Shown here: positions 43,631-56,030 of the stretch, piece by piece | Layout of the letters: each line of letters begins with the position of its first letter | Numbering within the stretch: position 1 is the stretch's first letter | DNA from: Elgaria multicarinata webbii | Lineage: Eukaryota; Chordata; Lepidosauria; Squamata; Anguidae | Length of the DNA: 64,000 bases | Reading direction: 5' to 3' | Assembly (NCBI RefSeq): GCF_023053635.1 | Contig: NC_086185.1 | Span: 5,489,001 to 5,553,000 of the forward strand | Position numbers and translations under genes: made by a program | Notes under the pieces: model-generated | Databases searched by the model: none | What the model was told of the DNA's origin: nothing | What the model saw: the letters and a program-made list of their open reading frames with translations, nothing else

Positions 43631-44012
43631 AAGGAGTGTTGAATGTGAGATGGTGGGAAACGGCCACAGAATGGTCCCATGCTCACTGTTCAACAGGCAA
43701 TAAAGTAAGTAGACTTCTAGTAACTTCACCATGCTCTGAACAAGGTGGAAATGAGTGCTCTCTCATTTGTCAAATGCTAATGGTTGATGGCTGAAAATCA
43801 TTCTGATCATGTAAATCAGCCCATTTTTGTGCCCCCTTGGGGGATATGAGGTCATTATTCAACATCCTACATCTGGACATGACATCCTGCCTCTTGTAAA
43901 TTGGGAGAGTAAGAAGCACATGGTTATGGTGTATATGAGGGATATGGAACCTACAGCCCAGATTCTCAATCTAGCCCTGTTGGTTTCTCCACATGGCTAT
44001 ACACTCTTCCTA

Positions 44013-44675
44013 ATTGTTGTAGATTGCAAGCTGAATACAAGCCAACAGTGTGATATGGCTGCAAGAAAGGCAAATGATATTTTGGGCTGCATTAATAGAA
44101 GTATAGCTTCCAAATCACGTGAGGTACTGGTTCCTCTCTATTCGGCCCTGGTTAGGCCTCATCTAGAGTATTGCGTCCAGTTCTGGGCTCCACAATTCAA
44201 GAAGGACGCAGACAAGCTCGAGCATGTTCAGAGGAGGGCAACCAGGATGATCAGGGGTCTGGAAACAAAGCCCTATGAAGAGAGACTGAAAGAACTGGGC
44301 ATGTTTAGCCTGGAGAAGAGAAGATTGAGGGGAGACATGATAGCACTATTCAAATACCTAAAAGGTCACACAGAGGAGGGCCAAGATCTCTTCTCGATCA
44401 TTCTACAGTGCAGGACACGGAATAATGGACTCAAGTTAAAGGAAACCAGATTTCAGCTGGACATCAGGAAAAACTTCCTGACTGTTAGAGCAGTGCGACA
44501 ATGGAATCAGTTACTTAGGGAGGTTGTGGGCTCTCCCACACTAGAGGCCTTCAAGAGGCAGCTGGACAACCACCTGTCAGGGATGCTTTAGGGTGGATTC
44601 CTGCATTGAGCAGGGGGTTGGACTCGATGGCCTTGCAGGCCCCTTCCAACTCTGCTATTCTATGATTCTATGAAT
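44013..44675 (+). mobile_element. CR1 LINE 3' part with open ORF2 end
   Basis: The frame to 44591 encodes CR1 ORF2 C-terminal sequence ([51 protein letters not shown]), very close to 18138-18720 on the other strand. About 190 residues are open without a stop, and the 3' end ATTCTATGATTCTATGA follows. It is a young, 5'-truncated copy of the same subfamily as the full CR1. The frame's first 60 residues are non-CR1 flank. Confidence 0.93.
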
Positions 44676-44729
44676 AAAAATAGCTCTGTACCTCTAAACC
44701 AGTGATATTCACTGCTTTCCTTTTAACAC

Positions 44730-44805
44730 CCCCATCACACATACATGTGTGCGCGCACACACACGCATGTGCATCCATCCATCCATTCATGTGCACACAC
44801 ACACA
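44730..44805. repeat. AC-rich simple sequence
   Basis: Interrupted CA and CATC units. A GT run lies at 44991-45022. Confidence 0.7.
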
Positions 44806-45319
44806 ACTTGAAAACAAAATTAGTGCAATCCACTTTACCCAAACTTCTGCCTCAACGTAAGGCTTTGGGAGGTTCTGTAGACTATTTAGGATGTCTTAAT
44901 GCCTGCTGGTTGCATCACTGCTCCTGACATAATCAGCATTTGTACAACTTCATTATACAGCCTCATTTGGTAAAACAAAGAGACAGAAGTGTGTGTGTGT
45001 GTGTGTGCGTGTGTGTGTGCGTGCGGGTGCCTAGCCTGCATGGCTAAGGCGATCCAGCAGCGTATCACCTTCAGCACAGGGAGTTGAAGAAGAGATGGCG
45101 GATATTTTAAAGAGCATCACAACTGAGGCTGTGTTCTTTGAACTTCAGACATCACAGGCAGGCTCGGACTGTGTTGATAAGCCCACATTATCAATTTATG
45201 GGATGGACATAACCTTCAAAGGAGCAGGCAACCTGGTCTCCATTTTGATCAGGTTCTCTCTCTCCCTCTTCTCCCCCCACCATAAAAGTATTACAAGTTT
45301 TTCAATGCTGATAGAAAGA

Positions 45320-45629
45320 TAGGGTGGCCACATCTCATACTTTACAGAGGACAATCCTCTATTTGGATGGCTGTCAGAGGACAGTCCTCTGCTTGAAAGA
45401 CTCTCCAACTCCAGTTTAAAAACACAGAGGCGTAGGAAGATGCAGGAGGTGGAGGCTGTCCCATCAATGGTTGGCTCCCAGACCGAGTGGGCACACAGCC
45501 GTTCCACAACGATGCATCTATATCTATAAATTAGCATATGCAAATTATATGCAAAGCTCTGACCTCTTTTGTCCTCTATTTTTGGTGATGAATTGCCACT
45601 TTGGGGCCAATGGGCCAATGGACACCCTA
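45320..45629. mobile_element. hAT-type MITE, 310 bases
   Basis: It begins TAGGGTGGCCACATCTC and ends GGCCAATGGACACCCTA, inverted over about 10 bases. Flanks TAGAAAGA (45312-45319) and TAGAAAAG (45630-45637) fit an 8-base target duplication. Inside, AGAGGACAATCCTCTATTTG and AGAGGACAGTCCTCTGCTTG repeat. It is related at the ends to the MITE at 32025. Confidence 0.75.
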
Positions 45630-45784
45630 TAGAAAAGTTATTCAAAGTGGCTGGCAAAATCCATTTTGCCTCCTACATATTAGGAGACAAAAGTGGGTGT
45701 GCAGATTTCTGTGCTGGGTGTGTGCATGTGGGTTCTGTGACGGGTGTAAATTATTGTGGCAACTGGACATAGTCTGTCAGTGTG

Positions 45785-46252
45785 ATTTATTGATGGAGGT
45801 GTACAACATTATGCATGGTGTAGAGGAAGTGGATAGGGAGACCTTTTTCTCTCGTAATACTAGAACATGGGGTCATCCTATGAAGGTGGTTGGTGGGAGG
45901 TTCAGGACAGATCAAAAGAAGGACTTCTTCACAAACGGCATAATTAAACTGCGGCATTCACAAGATGGCCACCAATTTGGATGGCTCTAAAAGAGGATTG
46001 GACACACTCATGGAGGAGAAGGCCGCCAATGGCTACTAGTCCTGGTGGCAATATGCTGTCAGTATCAGAGACAGAATGTCTGTGTACATCAGTTGTTGGG
46101 GAACATAGGCAGGAGGGTGCTGTTGCACTCAGGACCTGCTTGTTGGCTTCCCGTCAGCAGCTAGTTGGTGATTGTGTGAACAGAATGCTGGACTAGATGG
46201 ACCTTAGTCTGATCCAGCATCAGGGCTCTTCTTATTTTTTTAATGTTCTTGT
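45785..46252 (+). mobile_element. CR1 LINE 3' end, second subfamily
   Basis: GATGGAGGTGTACAACATTA, CCTATGAAGGTGGTTGGTGG, CTAGTCCTGGTGGCAATATG and GTCTGATCCAGCATCAGGGC appear in order. It is broken by small indels. Confidence 0.88.
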
Positions 46253-46615
46253 TTAGCACACCCATGTTGACTTCTAAGGTGTTCAGTGTCGTTCCCTGTC
46301 CTGTCTTTTTTTCTCTCCAGCAAGCACCTTTCTCAAGTACCTTTAACCCATATTATCCCTCTATCTGTCCTCTGAGACTAGAATCAATCCCAACTGATGG
46401 AGAATTCGACCAAATGGAGGAAGGGGACATTGATAGGGAAGAATCGCCAGATGGGAAGAGATGAGCCAATTAACTTTCCCCTATAAATGCATTTATAGTT
46501 ACCTGGACAAATACATCTTCCCCAAGGCAATACATTCTGCTCTGGGAGGGTCACATTCCCCCACTACTTCTGGTTTCAACTATCATGTGGTGCCAGAGAG
46601 GCAATCTCATGCTAT
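46253..46615. other. No recognisable gene or repeat
   Basis: Unique-looking sequence with short frames without motifs. Confidence 0.4.
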
Positions 46616-46616
46616 T

Positions 46617-46755
46617 CATAGAATCATAGAGTTGGAAGGGACCTATAAGGCATCAAGTCCAACCCCCTGTTCAATGCAGGAATCCACCCTAAAGCATCCC
46701 TGACAGAGTTGGAAGGGGCCTATAAGGCCATTAAGTTTAACCCTCTGCTCAATGC
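46617..46755 (-). mobile_element. CR1 LINE 3' end, partly duplicated
   Basis: The CR1 end appears twice back to back: AGAATCATAGAGTTGGAAGG to GCATCCCTGACAG, then GAGTTGGAAGGGGCCTATAA to CCCTCTGCTCAATGC. Confidence 0.88.
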
Positions 46756-47085
46756 TTGGCTGATTATATGTAGTTCCAAGGTCTGTTGTGTTCCATAAGT
46801 TTGAGGAGGAAGGCATTGTTCCTTCCTGCCTCTTTAGCTCTCAGACAGTGCTTGGACCTGAGCCCTTGACAGTTCTGGAACCTTCTCCTTTTGCATTTTC
46901 TTTGCACAGAGATATTTTGCAATAAGGACGCACCCTTTGTCCATGAAGAAGAATGCATATTTTCTGACTCCTAAAATATTGTCCATCAGCAAGCACATTA
47001 GCGTAGACTTCTGAAATAGGGCAGCATCACCTGACCATTACTTAACAGTTAATGAAATGGACAGGAACAGGGGTGTGACCCTACA
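46756..47085. other. No recognisable gene or repeat
   Basis: Unique-looking sequence. Confidence 0.4.
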
Positions 47086-47192
47086 CATCTTTAGACAACA
47101 ATAAGTCCTACTCCTAGGATTTTCAGCCAGCTTGCCTTGGCTGGCTGGAGAACATTGGGAGTTTTAGGACTTAATTCTGCCTAAACGTCAGT
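47086..47192. mobile_element. Palindromic MITE family B copy
   Basis: CATCTTTAGACAACAATAAG and TCAGCCAGCTTGCCTTGG face GGCTGGCTGG and GAGTTTTAGGACTTAATTCTG. Confidence 0.65.
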
Positions 47193-47556
47193 GAGTTACC
47201 AGAATAATCACTGGACTGGAATTTACCACACAATTCATGGAAGATGAGAGCATGCCCTGTTTTTTGGCTTGGTGTTTAGCATCAGTGCCAGATTGACAGT
47301 ATGAGGAGAGAACACACCTTAGGCAGCTTTGAGTCCTCTATATTTATATGTGTCCAAGCTGCATCATCAGTACCACTCTAGGTCATGAATCTGTCAGAAA
47401 CTAAATGTTTTATACATTCTAAATTAAACTCTAGGCTTTGAATGCCATTCCCCCCCTCCAAACTGTCTCCCATAATACACCTGAACTTTGCTCACAGATT
47501 ATATTCCCTGTTCCCCCTGCAATACAATGAAAAACTTAACATTTGGCCTCAGAAGT

Positions 47557-47875
47557 ATTTTATTTATTTATTTATTTATTTTTATTGTATTTCTATACCG
47601 CCCAATAGCTGGAGCTCTCTGGGCAGTTCACAAAAATTAAAACCATTCAAAGTATAAAACAACAGTGTAAAACCATAATATAAAATACAATATAAAAGCT
47701 CAACCAGATAAAAACTGCAGTAATGCAACAGTACAAATTTAAAACACCAAGTTAAAATTTATTTATAAACTGTTAAAATGCTGGGAGAATAAAAGGGTCT
47801 TCACCTGGCATCTAAAAGCATATAATGTAGGTGCCAAGCGAACCTCCTTAGGGAGCTCATTCCACATTGGTAAAT
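47557..47875 (-). mobile_element. L2 LINE 3' end
   Basis: (TTTA)n, then TATACCGCCCAATAGCTGGA, an A-rich 3' part and AAGGGTCTTCACCTGGCATC ... GAACCTCCTTAGGGAGCTCA form the reversed end of an L2. Confidence 0.85.
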
Positions 47876-48225
47876 CAACGACATGCAGTGACTGATATGT
47901 GCGTATTCATAATGATTATCTATATGCAATGCCTTTCTCTTGATCAAGGAGTTCTGCATAAATCTGTCCAAAAGGACTGGGTTTGTCAGCTCTGAACATC
48001 CTGTTCAGCGAAGATTACTTGTACTGAATGTCCAAGAAGAGGGGAAATGCAATGTTTTCAATAAACTCAACATTAAAGCTACACACTTAATTGTTCACAG
48101 TGATTAGTTGTAGAGAACAGAAATCCAACAGCAAAGTTCCCGTTAACTTTAATCATGCAGTACTATAGATGATTACTCAGAAATGGAGATCTGGTTAGCC
48201 ACTGTGAGAACAACAGGCCGGATAT

Positions 48226-48350
48226 TTATTTATTTATTTAGTGGAGTCGTCCTCGTCCTCGTCCTCCTCCTCCTCCTCCTCCTCCTCCTCCTCCTCCTCC
48301 TCCTCCTCCTTCTTCTTCTTCTTCTTCTTCTTCTTCTTCTTCTTCTTCTA
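48226..48350. repeat. Compound (TCC)n(TTC)n microsatellite
   Basis: (TTTA)n, then GTC/TCC, then about 20 TCC and 15 TTC units. The poly-Leu and poly-Glu frames over it are by-products. Confidence 0.95.
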
Positions 48351-48893
48351 TCCTTTGCTCCATATTCCCCTTTCCTGCTCCTGTCTCCCTCACTTTTTCT
48401 TTCCCATGCATTAGTTCATGTCCCTTAGCCTCAACTGGAGTACGAACTGATGACACAGAAGCCTTTGGTCTGATCCAGCATGGGTCTTACACCGTTAAGG
48501 AAATCCCAATGGCGTTCACTCCCAATTCAGTGCACCTAAGATTGCAGCCTTAGGAATGCAGAGAAGTTAACATACAGAAAGTTAATGTAGGAATTAATTG
48601 TTGGGTATAAGAAGTAATTATAAAGTTTTAACTATCATGGGACAAACATGGAATATGCGACTAGAAGTATGGCATATGCAGGGATGGCTCCAACAATTGT
48701 TGTCTGGCAAATTTTGTTTTTCTTTAATTATACGACATCAGTTAAAATACCACTGGAACTGGATTTTGAAATATTTTGAATACATATTAGTTCTTTAGGT
48801 TAATTAACTCACAGTGGCTTGTCATGACATGCAAAGAGGCCCAATATGTTCAAATGGACTTACTCTGAAGTAAGTGTGCCAAGGATTTCAGCC

Positions 48894-50454
48894 CTATTGA
48901 CTAGGGCTGTGCACGGACCCCCCAATCTGCTTCTCTTCCAGATTCACAACTTCTGGATTGGGTCCGCTCCGCCTATGGTCTGCTTCGCTGCGCTGCGGAG
49001 CTCCGGATCCGAATCGGAGCTCCGTTTCCCCCCACCCCCATAGACTTGCATTGAAATCCAAATGCCTATAACTTTTTTTCTGTTAGTGTTAGAAACCTCA
49101 AAATTGGCACCATGAGACCTTATCCATGTATCCAAGCATCCCCTGATTTGGGGGGAATTTTTGAAAATCTGGCACCCCATTTTCAGAAATAGGATTTAGT
49201 CTGACATTTTTACAGATACAAACTTGAAAGTGGGCACCCTCACAGACGCCATCTAGATCCACATTCATGGCAAGCTTCAAGCAAATCCTATCATCCCCTG
49301 AATTTTGGCCATTTTTTAACCTTTAAAGCATCACCCCTAACCCCAATTCACACCCCTTTTGATATCTCCGTCACTTTAAACGTTAGAAACCTCAAAATTG
49401 GCACCATGACAGCTTATCGATGTATCCACATTTCTGCCAAGTTGGAAGCAAATCCAAGCATCCTCTGATTTGGGGGGGATTTTTGAAAATCCGACACCCC
49501 ATTTTCAGACATAGGATTTACTCTGACATTTTTACAGATACAAACTTGCAAGTGAGCACCCTCACAGATGCCATCTAGATCCACATTCATGGCAAGCTTC
49601 AAGCAAATCCCTTCATCCCCTGATTTTTGGCAATTTTTTCCCCTTTTAACTCACCCCAATTCAAATCCCATGCTAGAACTCCATCAGTTTTCATGTTAGA
49701 AACCTCAAATTAGGCACCATGACAGCTTATGCATGTATACACATGCATGCCAAGCCTCAAGCAAATCCAAGCATCCCCTGATTTTGGGGGGATTTTTGAA
49801 AATCTGTCGCCCCAGTATCTCAGGGATTTAAAGCTGCAGACAGCTCAATGGGGCCATTTCAAAGGAAATCCCAACATGCTATGAATTGGGGAGTAGATAA
49901 ACCTAAATATGAATCTTCTTCCACACTTGAAAAAATTGATTTGGAACTTCAAGAAGTCTTAGTGAGTGCAGGAAGGACTTATCCCCTGAGTCAAAGCAAG
50001 ACATGCACAAACCATCCCTGTGAGGCGGGCACAGAGGAGGCGAGTCAGCAGGCAGCTGTGCACCTGTAGCACTGGGAGCAAGCATGCCAGAGGCTGGTGG
50101 GGTTGATCCACACAAAAAGCCCATCATCTGGTACATCTCCTAGGCACCAGGAGGGCAGAGAGGCACGCACACAATGTACGACTAACCCGTAGATCTATGG
50201 AGAAGCGGGCACAGGTGGGCATTGGCAGGCAGGCAGAGAGGCAGGCATTGGCAGGCATTCATAGGCACAGAGGAGTTGGTACCTTGCACAGGTAAGCCAT
50301 AGTTCTCTGGGGAAGTCAATTACAGAAGATCCAGCTACCTCTCAAGGACGGCTCCCAGGCAGGCAGGCAGAGAGGCAGGCGGTCACAGACAGGCATTGGA
50401 AGGCAGGCAGAGAGGCAGGCACAGAAGGGTGCCTGCTGCCTTCTTTCATGAATA

Positions 50455-50494
<40 letters not shown>

Positions 50495-51493
50495 GTATTT
50501 ATTATTTGGGGAAGTGGGACAAGTGTGTATGCTTTGCCCAAACTTGATTTGAATGGTCAAACTTCGTTTGCTTTTTTGCACTTAACAAGCAGTGCATGCC
50601 CGGCAAACACACTCACACAATAACACACAGTCCAAAGAAACACACACAGAGAGTAAGAGACAGAAGAAAGAGAGGATGAATAATTTTTTTTTGGTATTTT
50701 TTGTAAAGTTTTTTTATATGGAAGAAAGAAGGAAGATGAAACACAGTCACAGAACAGGGGTTTCAAAGAGGGGGAAGGGGGTGGGGGTGGGGTGGGAAAC
50801 CAAACAAACAAACACTCCAAAAATGAAAAATTTAAAGTTTATATAAATCAAAGTAAGGGAAAAACACAGAGCAAACTAAGCAAACAGTCAGAAATAACAA
50901 ACACACAAGACACAACCCAAGCTAAATCCTAATATCTCCTCCAAAACACAGCTGCGGCACACAGAACTACATCCTCTCTCCACTAAGACCAACCCCACAA
51001 AGAGACAGAAAGGAAAAGGGTCTCAGGGTGGCTCTGCCTTAGTCTCCCCCCTCCAACATTGGGATTGGAGGATGCTTCACATGTGGTGATCACTTCTCAT
51101 CATAACTGGGAGTTGAATCTGCCTGTCATCACTTAAAAAACCCTTACCCCCTCCCGCTTTTAATTAATAGCAAGCAAACTGCACAATGAAAGAGTCTGAA
51201 CATCTCCACAAATGACCTCCAACCACAACAGCAAGTTTCAGGGATGTAGGTTTCAAAACAAAAAATGTTATTCGCTAATCTTTTCCACAATGCAATCCTA
51301 TGAGAAAAATATCCAAAATGGCGTGCGGAGCGCTTCGCAAAAAGAGGATCGATTTGCTTGTGGCTGCTTCTCTTCGCCATGCTTCTCTAGCCACCTGATC
51401 CACTTCTCCTCCGCTTGTAATGGAGGCGAAGCACCCTGATCTGCTTCTGCTTCTCCGAACCGAAGAGAAGCGGATCACAGCCCTACTATTGAC
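48894..51493. mobile_element. Complete non-autonomous hAT element #4, 2584 bases, with 8-base TSD
   Basis: Element 48902-51485 is flanked by the perfect duplication CTATTGAC (48894-48901 and 51486-51493). Terminal repeats are TAGGGCTGTG and CACAGCCCTA. Inside from the left: a CTCCG/CGGAG-rich subterminal part, about three copies of a roughly 300-base block (GTTAGAAACCTCAAAATTGG at about 49086, 49384 and, diverged, 49695), a GGCAGGCAG-rich part, an (AAT)n at 50456-50491, and a right half that aligns with 3000-4016 of hAT element #1. No transposase is present; short frames are not genes. Confidence 0.92.
50456..50491. repeat. (AAT)n microsatellite inside hAT element #4
   Basis: About 12 AAT units. 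Confidence 0.93.
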
Positions 51494-53303
51494 TTTGAAT
51501 ATGTACTAGTTCTTTAGAAAATTAATGAATGGTTATGCTGGTTGAGTGCTCAGCTTTCTCATGGGGCAGGGAACCAGACACGAAAACTCAGGCTGCAATG
51601 TTTGATTAATCAATTGGTTAGTCTATTCCACCCGCAATGATTCATTAAAAAAGTGCTCAAAAATGTCTAATGGTGCAAGCCTATATGTGGTCATGAGAAG
51701 TAAGCCCCATTGAATTCAATGGAACATAGTCCCTGGTAGGTGTGTACGGGATTATAGCCAGGGAGAACAATCCTTTGGCTCCTAGACCACATCATTTCCT
51801 AAAATGATGCTTGCTGAGACAAATCATACATCATTTACCAACAAAGTGTGATCTTTCCTCTTCAGAACGATTGCTTTTGTTTTTCTCATATACAAACATG
51901 CCAGATCTTACCAACTGGGTGAACTGATTAATCAACCCTAACTCATATGATTAATTGGCTTAAGATTTCATTAACTAGATGACAGGTAGCTCTAGAAATT
52001 AAACACACGATGGGCAGAAATACAATAGACAAATTAGAGCTGAGTTAGACAGGGAAAAAAAAGAAGAGCTTCAAGGATGAAGTCAGAGGATTAAACCCTT
52101 CTGTTGATCCTGGGGACTGGTGTTTTGTTCTGACACAGATGCAAGAGTTTTCTTGACTTTCCCTCTATTGATGGGTTTGCTGCTTGTTCGTTTTGAAACC
52201 TGTGGAGGGACAGGAGAATCAAAAAGCAAAGAGTAGGCAGATTTCATCAACCACAACAATTTGACATCTAAACTAACTCTTGAGTTGTGATGGATCACCG
52301 CCGATGTTGACGTAGGACACGTGGCTCTGAGGAATCATCGCCCATGTCGGCAACTGTTTAATATTAAACACTGAAAACAATGAGAACAGATGTTCACCTC
52401 CACGACTGAAATTTGGAGCCATCGAAAATTCCCTTTGAAGTTGGTGGGAGTTCTGGGTGTCAGTCCTACTAAGATCCCCCCTTAATTAGTGATATATTGT
52501 CGACAGACTGATGCTTGCAGTATTTACAGGGACGGCTTGTTATGATTCATCATCCATAATTACATTTGATGCTGCTGCCAATATTGTATCACTTACAGCT
52601 TTGGAAGAGGGAGCTGCGTTGGCAACTTGAAGTCTCAAGTGGGGAGTTTGCTACATTGGCACACCCATGTAGAAGTTGGGTGGCCAACTTTTGATTTCCA
52701 AGGCTGAGATACATCAGTGGAGCTTGGCAGGTGTCCAGCCTCATCAAGGGTCAGGCTCTAGGAAGTCAGGTGCTAGAACCCTATCAGTCCAATTGGGACA
52801 GAAGATCGTGCATGTAGTCAAAAGCAGATCTAGATCTAAGGCAGCAATTCAGGATTGGGAACTGATGTATATCAAAAGCCAGGGAGATCCAGGGGAGCAG
52901 GGGCTCCTCACAAAACAGAAGAGTTGTTCAGACTGAGGAGCAAACTCTGAAGCTAAAGCTTTATAGGGCTTGGTGGACAGGGATTGGCCCTTGTGGGAGT
53001 CAGCTGACGGAATGCTCAGGCAGGCTGGTAGTGCAGCCTAGGTGGCCCCCTAGAGGCATTGAGGTCCACCTGCCAGGCTTCCAGTAAAGCCAGCGTGCTG
53101 ATGGCACAGGCCATAAGCTAAGGTGTCGAGTCCTAACTAATGGGAGCACTGGTATGAGAGGCTCCCCAGCGCACTTCCAACCAGGGAAGGAGTACAGCCA
53201 GAGATGGTACCAGAGGGAAGCAAGAGGGGATGGGTGAAGATGCTCCCTGACAGGTAACTTATGCTGGATTCCTCTGGTTACTTGTAAAGAAAACAAAAAC
53301 AAA
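51494..53303. other. Mostly unique intronic sequence; candidate conserved parts
   Basis: Holds a family C repeat at 51668-51755. 51780-51990 and 52490-52620 are repeat-free with many TAATTA/ATTAAT and ATGATT-type words, as in developmental enhancers. No coding evidence. Conservation is not tested. Confidence 0.3.
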
Positions 53304-55271
53304 CAAAAAACTAGGGGTGTGCACGGACCCCCCGCTCCGCTTCACTTGCAGATCCACCATTTTCCGGATCGGGCCACTCCGCCCCGCCCCCACTCCGCCC
53401 ACTTCCGCTCCGCTCCGCTCGGAGCTCCGGATCCGGATCGGAGCTCCGTTTCCCCCCCATAGGCTTGCATTGAAAGCTAAAAAATTATACAACTTTTTTT
53501 CTGTTCAAGTTAGAAACCTCACGTTTGGCACCATGACACCTCATGGGGGTATACACACGCACGCCAAGTTTCAAAGCAATCCCATCATCCCCTGATTTTT
53601 GGGGAATTTTTGGAAATCGGGCACCCCATTCACACCCCTTTCCATAGCTCCGTCAATTTGCACGTTAGAAACCTCAAACACGCCACCATGAAAGCTTATC
53701 CAGGGATACATACGCATGCCAAGACTCAAGGCAGTCCCATCATCCCCTGATTTTTGGGGAATTTATGAAAATTCAACACCCCTTTCCATAGCTCCGTCAA
53801 TTTTGCACGCCGAGACTCAAGGCAGTCCCATCATCCCCTGTTTTTTGGTGGGGCTTAAACCTGCAAAATTTGGAACTTCCAAAACTCCAAGTGAGCGCAG
53901 GAAGGACTTCTCCCCTGAGTCAAAGCCACACACACACAACATCCCTGCAAGGTGGGCAGGGGAGGAGGGAGGGAAGGCAGGCAGGCATGCAGCTGGCATT
54001 TCTGGGGGCATAAGGAAGTGAGCCAAGGATAAGCCAGTAATGCATATAAAATGGAATAAATAAATAAATAAACGAAGGAGGGGTGGAATTAAAAGCAGCA
54101 GTGTTGCTCAATAAACAGCAAGAAGATTTTTTTTAAAAAGGCTATATCTGTCTTTTACCAGCAATAGGGGGACGTGCCCGGGGGAGGGGGAAGCAGCTGC
54201 CAGTTCAACTCAAGACAGCCACCAACAGCTCTGAGATTAAGAAGTAAACGCTCACTTCAACTCATAACAGGCATCGCTCCACCACTAAGAAGTAAACGCT
54301 CACTTCGACTCATAATAGGCATTGCTCCACCGTTTTACTCTCTTTGGAAGGCTCTAATGGCCTTCCAGTGCAGGAGAGAGTGGGGGCACGTCCACGATGA
54401 GATGCCCTAGGGGAGCTCATCCCCTTGCACCACATCTTTTCAGTTGTTCCCCAAAGTTAGGGTGGGTAGCAGTGCTGTGTTTCTATCTCTTATTCTTGGC
54501 TTAGTATATGATTTCAGGTTGTGTTTGTGCATTTGGTGGGGCTACTGTTTTAAAAAACACTGGGAAAAGCCCGTTCAGATGAAGAAAGAGAAGTTTCCCA
54601 GAATCCCAAGTTACCCGTTTTGCCTATGCCCTCCTCTAACTTTGGGATCATGTGATCATGACCGGGAGATGACTCTGCCCCTCAGCCCTTTGAAAAAGGT
54701 ATTTTTCCCGCCGATTTTTAAAAAACTTCTAGCGCGCGACCCGCACGACACAGAAAGTTGAGAGTAGTCTCAAAATGACCCCCATCCACGACTCTCTGTG
54801 CACAAGAATTTTCAGAACGATAGCTTAAAAACCAACCCAGTTATGCCCGAGTCTTTCCCTCAATGCAATCCTATGGGTGAAAAGCCGAAAACGCCGTTTG
54901 AGCCGCGCAGTTGACCCGATTTTCAAAAAAATATAGCACGTGACCCGCATGATGCAGAGAGGTGAGAGTAGTCTCAAAATGACCCCCATTCATGACTCTC
55001 TGAGCACAAGAATTTCCAGAACGATAGCTTCAAAAAGAATGTAGTTATCCGCGATTATTTGCCGCAATGCAATCCTATGGCGAAATGTTTTCAAGATGGC
55101 GACCGGAGCGCTCCGCCTGAACTAGGAGCTCCAAAAAATGGTCGCTTCTCTTCGCCTTGCTTCTAGGGGTCCGCGGTCCGCTCCTACTCCGCCTCTGGGT
55201 AAGGCGGAGCAGGCCAATCCGCTACTGCTTCTATGCTCCTAATCGGAGCGGATCACACCCCTACAAAAAAC
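53304..55271. mobile_element. Complete non-autonomous hAT element #5, 1952 bases, with 8-base TSD
   Basis: Element 53312-55263 is flanked by the perfect duplication CAAAAAAC (53304-53311 and 55264-55271). Ends are TAGGGGTGTG and CACACCCCTA. The left subterminal part has at least six CTCCG/CGGAG words. It is followed by the GTTAGAAACCTCA block (53509, 53663) and a pair of about 52-base direct repeats at 54239-54336 (AGAAGTAAACGCTCACTTC). A right half nearly identical to 3483-4016 and 4230-4775 follows. There is no transposase. Confidence 0.94.
54060..54077. repeat. (AATA)n inside hAT element #5
   Basis: Short run of AATA units. Confidence 0.7.
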
Positions 55272-55317
55272 CACTCCCTACATACACATCACAACGGATT
55301 CAAATATGTGAAATATG

Positions 55318-55548
55318 CCGTCGTGGTGTAGTGTTTAGAGTGTTGAACCAGGACTAGGGGATCTGGGTTCTAGTCCCCATTTGGCCATGAAGCTCAGAGG
55401 ATGACTTTGGGTGGTTTGTGGCCACACTGACTCTTAGCCTAACCTAACTCACACTTTTTTTAGGGCGGGGGGGAGGAGGAGGATGACGACCATGGGAGCC
55501 ACGCTGGGTTCCTTACAAGAGGGAAAAGGTGGGATATAAATGTAATAA

Positions 55549-55579
<31 letters not shown>

Positions 55580-55580
55580 G
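55318..55580 (+). mobile_element. Sauria-type tRNA-derived SINE
   Basis: CGTGGTGTAGTGTTTAGAGTG (shortened A box region), GGGTTCTAGTCCCCATTTGG (B box), then the body CTTAGCCTAACCTAACTCAC and tail GGGATATAAATGTAATAATA with (AATA)n. Confidence 0.9.
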
Positions 55581-55722
55581 GCTGCAAGGCAATCCTAAGC
55601 ATGTTTATTTGGAAGTTAACTTTCAGACCTTTATGAACTATATCTTGGGACTGGGGCCGGGAAAGTCAATTTGTTCTGCCAAAGTCACAAATGCAGAACC
55701 ATTTTCATGCAGGAGGCTACAT

Positions 55723-56030
55723 TCTCTCTCTCTCTCTCTCTCTCTCTAGCTGCCAGTCACTTTTCTCTCTCTTTCTGCCACCTCCTTTCTCTCTCTTTTT
55801 CTCTTTCTGCCACTCTTCCTCTCTCTCTCTGTTCCTGTCACCCCTTCCTCTCTTTCTGCCACCCCCCTCTCTCGACACCCTAACTCTTTCTCTCTTTCTG
55901 GCATCTCAGTCCTCTCTTTCCGCTGAGTTCCTTTTCTCCCTCTTTCTGCCATCCCCTTCTCTCTCTCTCTTCCTGCCATCCCCCTTTTCTCTCTGCTGGC
56001 CCCCTTTTCTCCCTCTTCCTCTGCACCCAG
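55723..56030. repeat. (TC)n and long pyrimidine-rich tract
   Basis: A pure TC run of about 26 bases leads into about 280 bases of imperfect CTCTCTTTCTGCCA units. Frames on both strands are low-complexity by-products. Confidence 0.88.

Noticed and set aside
48183-48428. Frame with a long leucine run resembling a signal or membrane segment
   Set aside because: The leucines come from a (TCC)n(TTC)n microsatellite.
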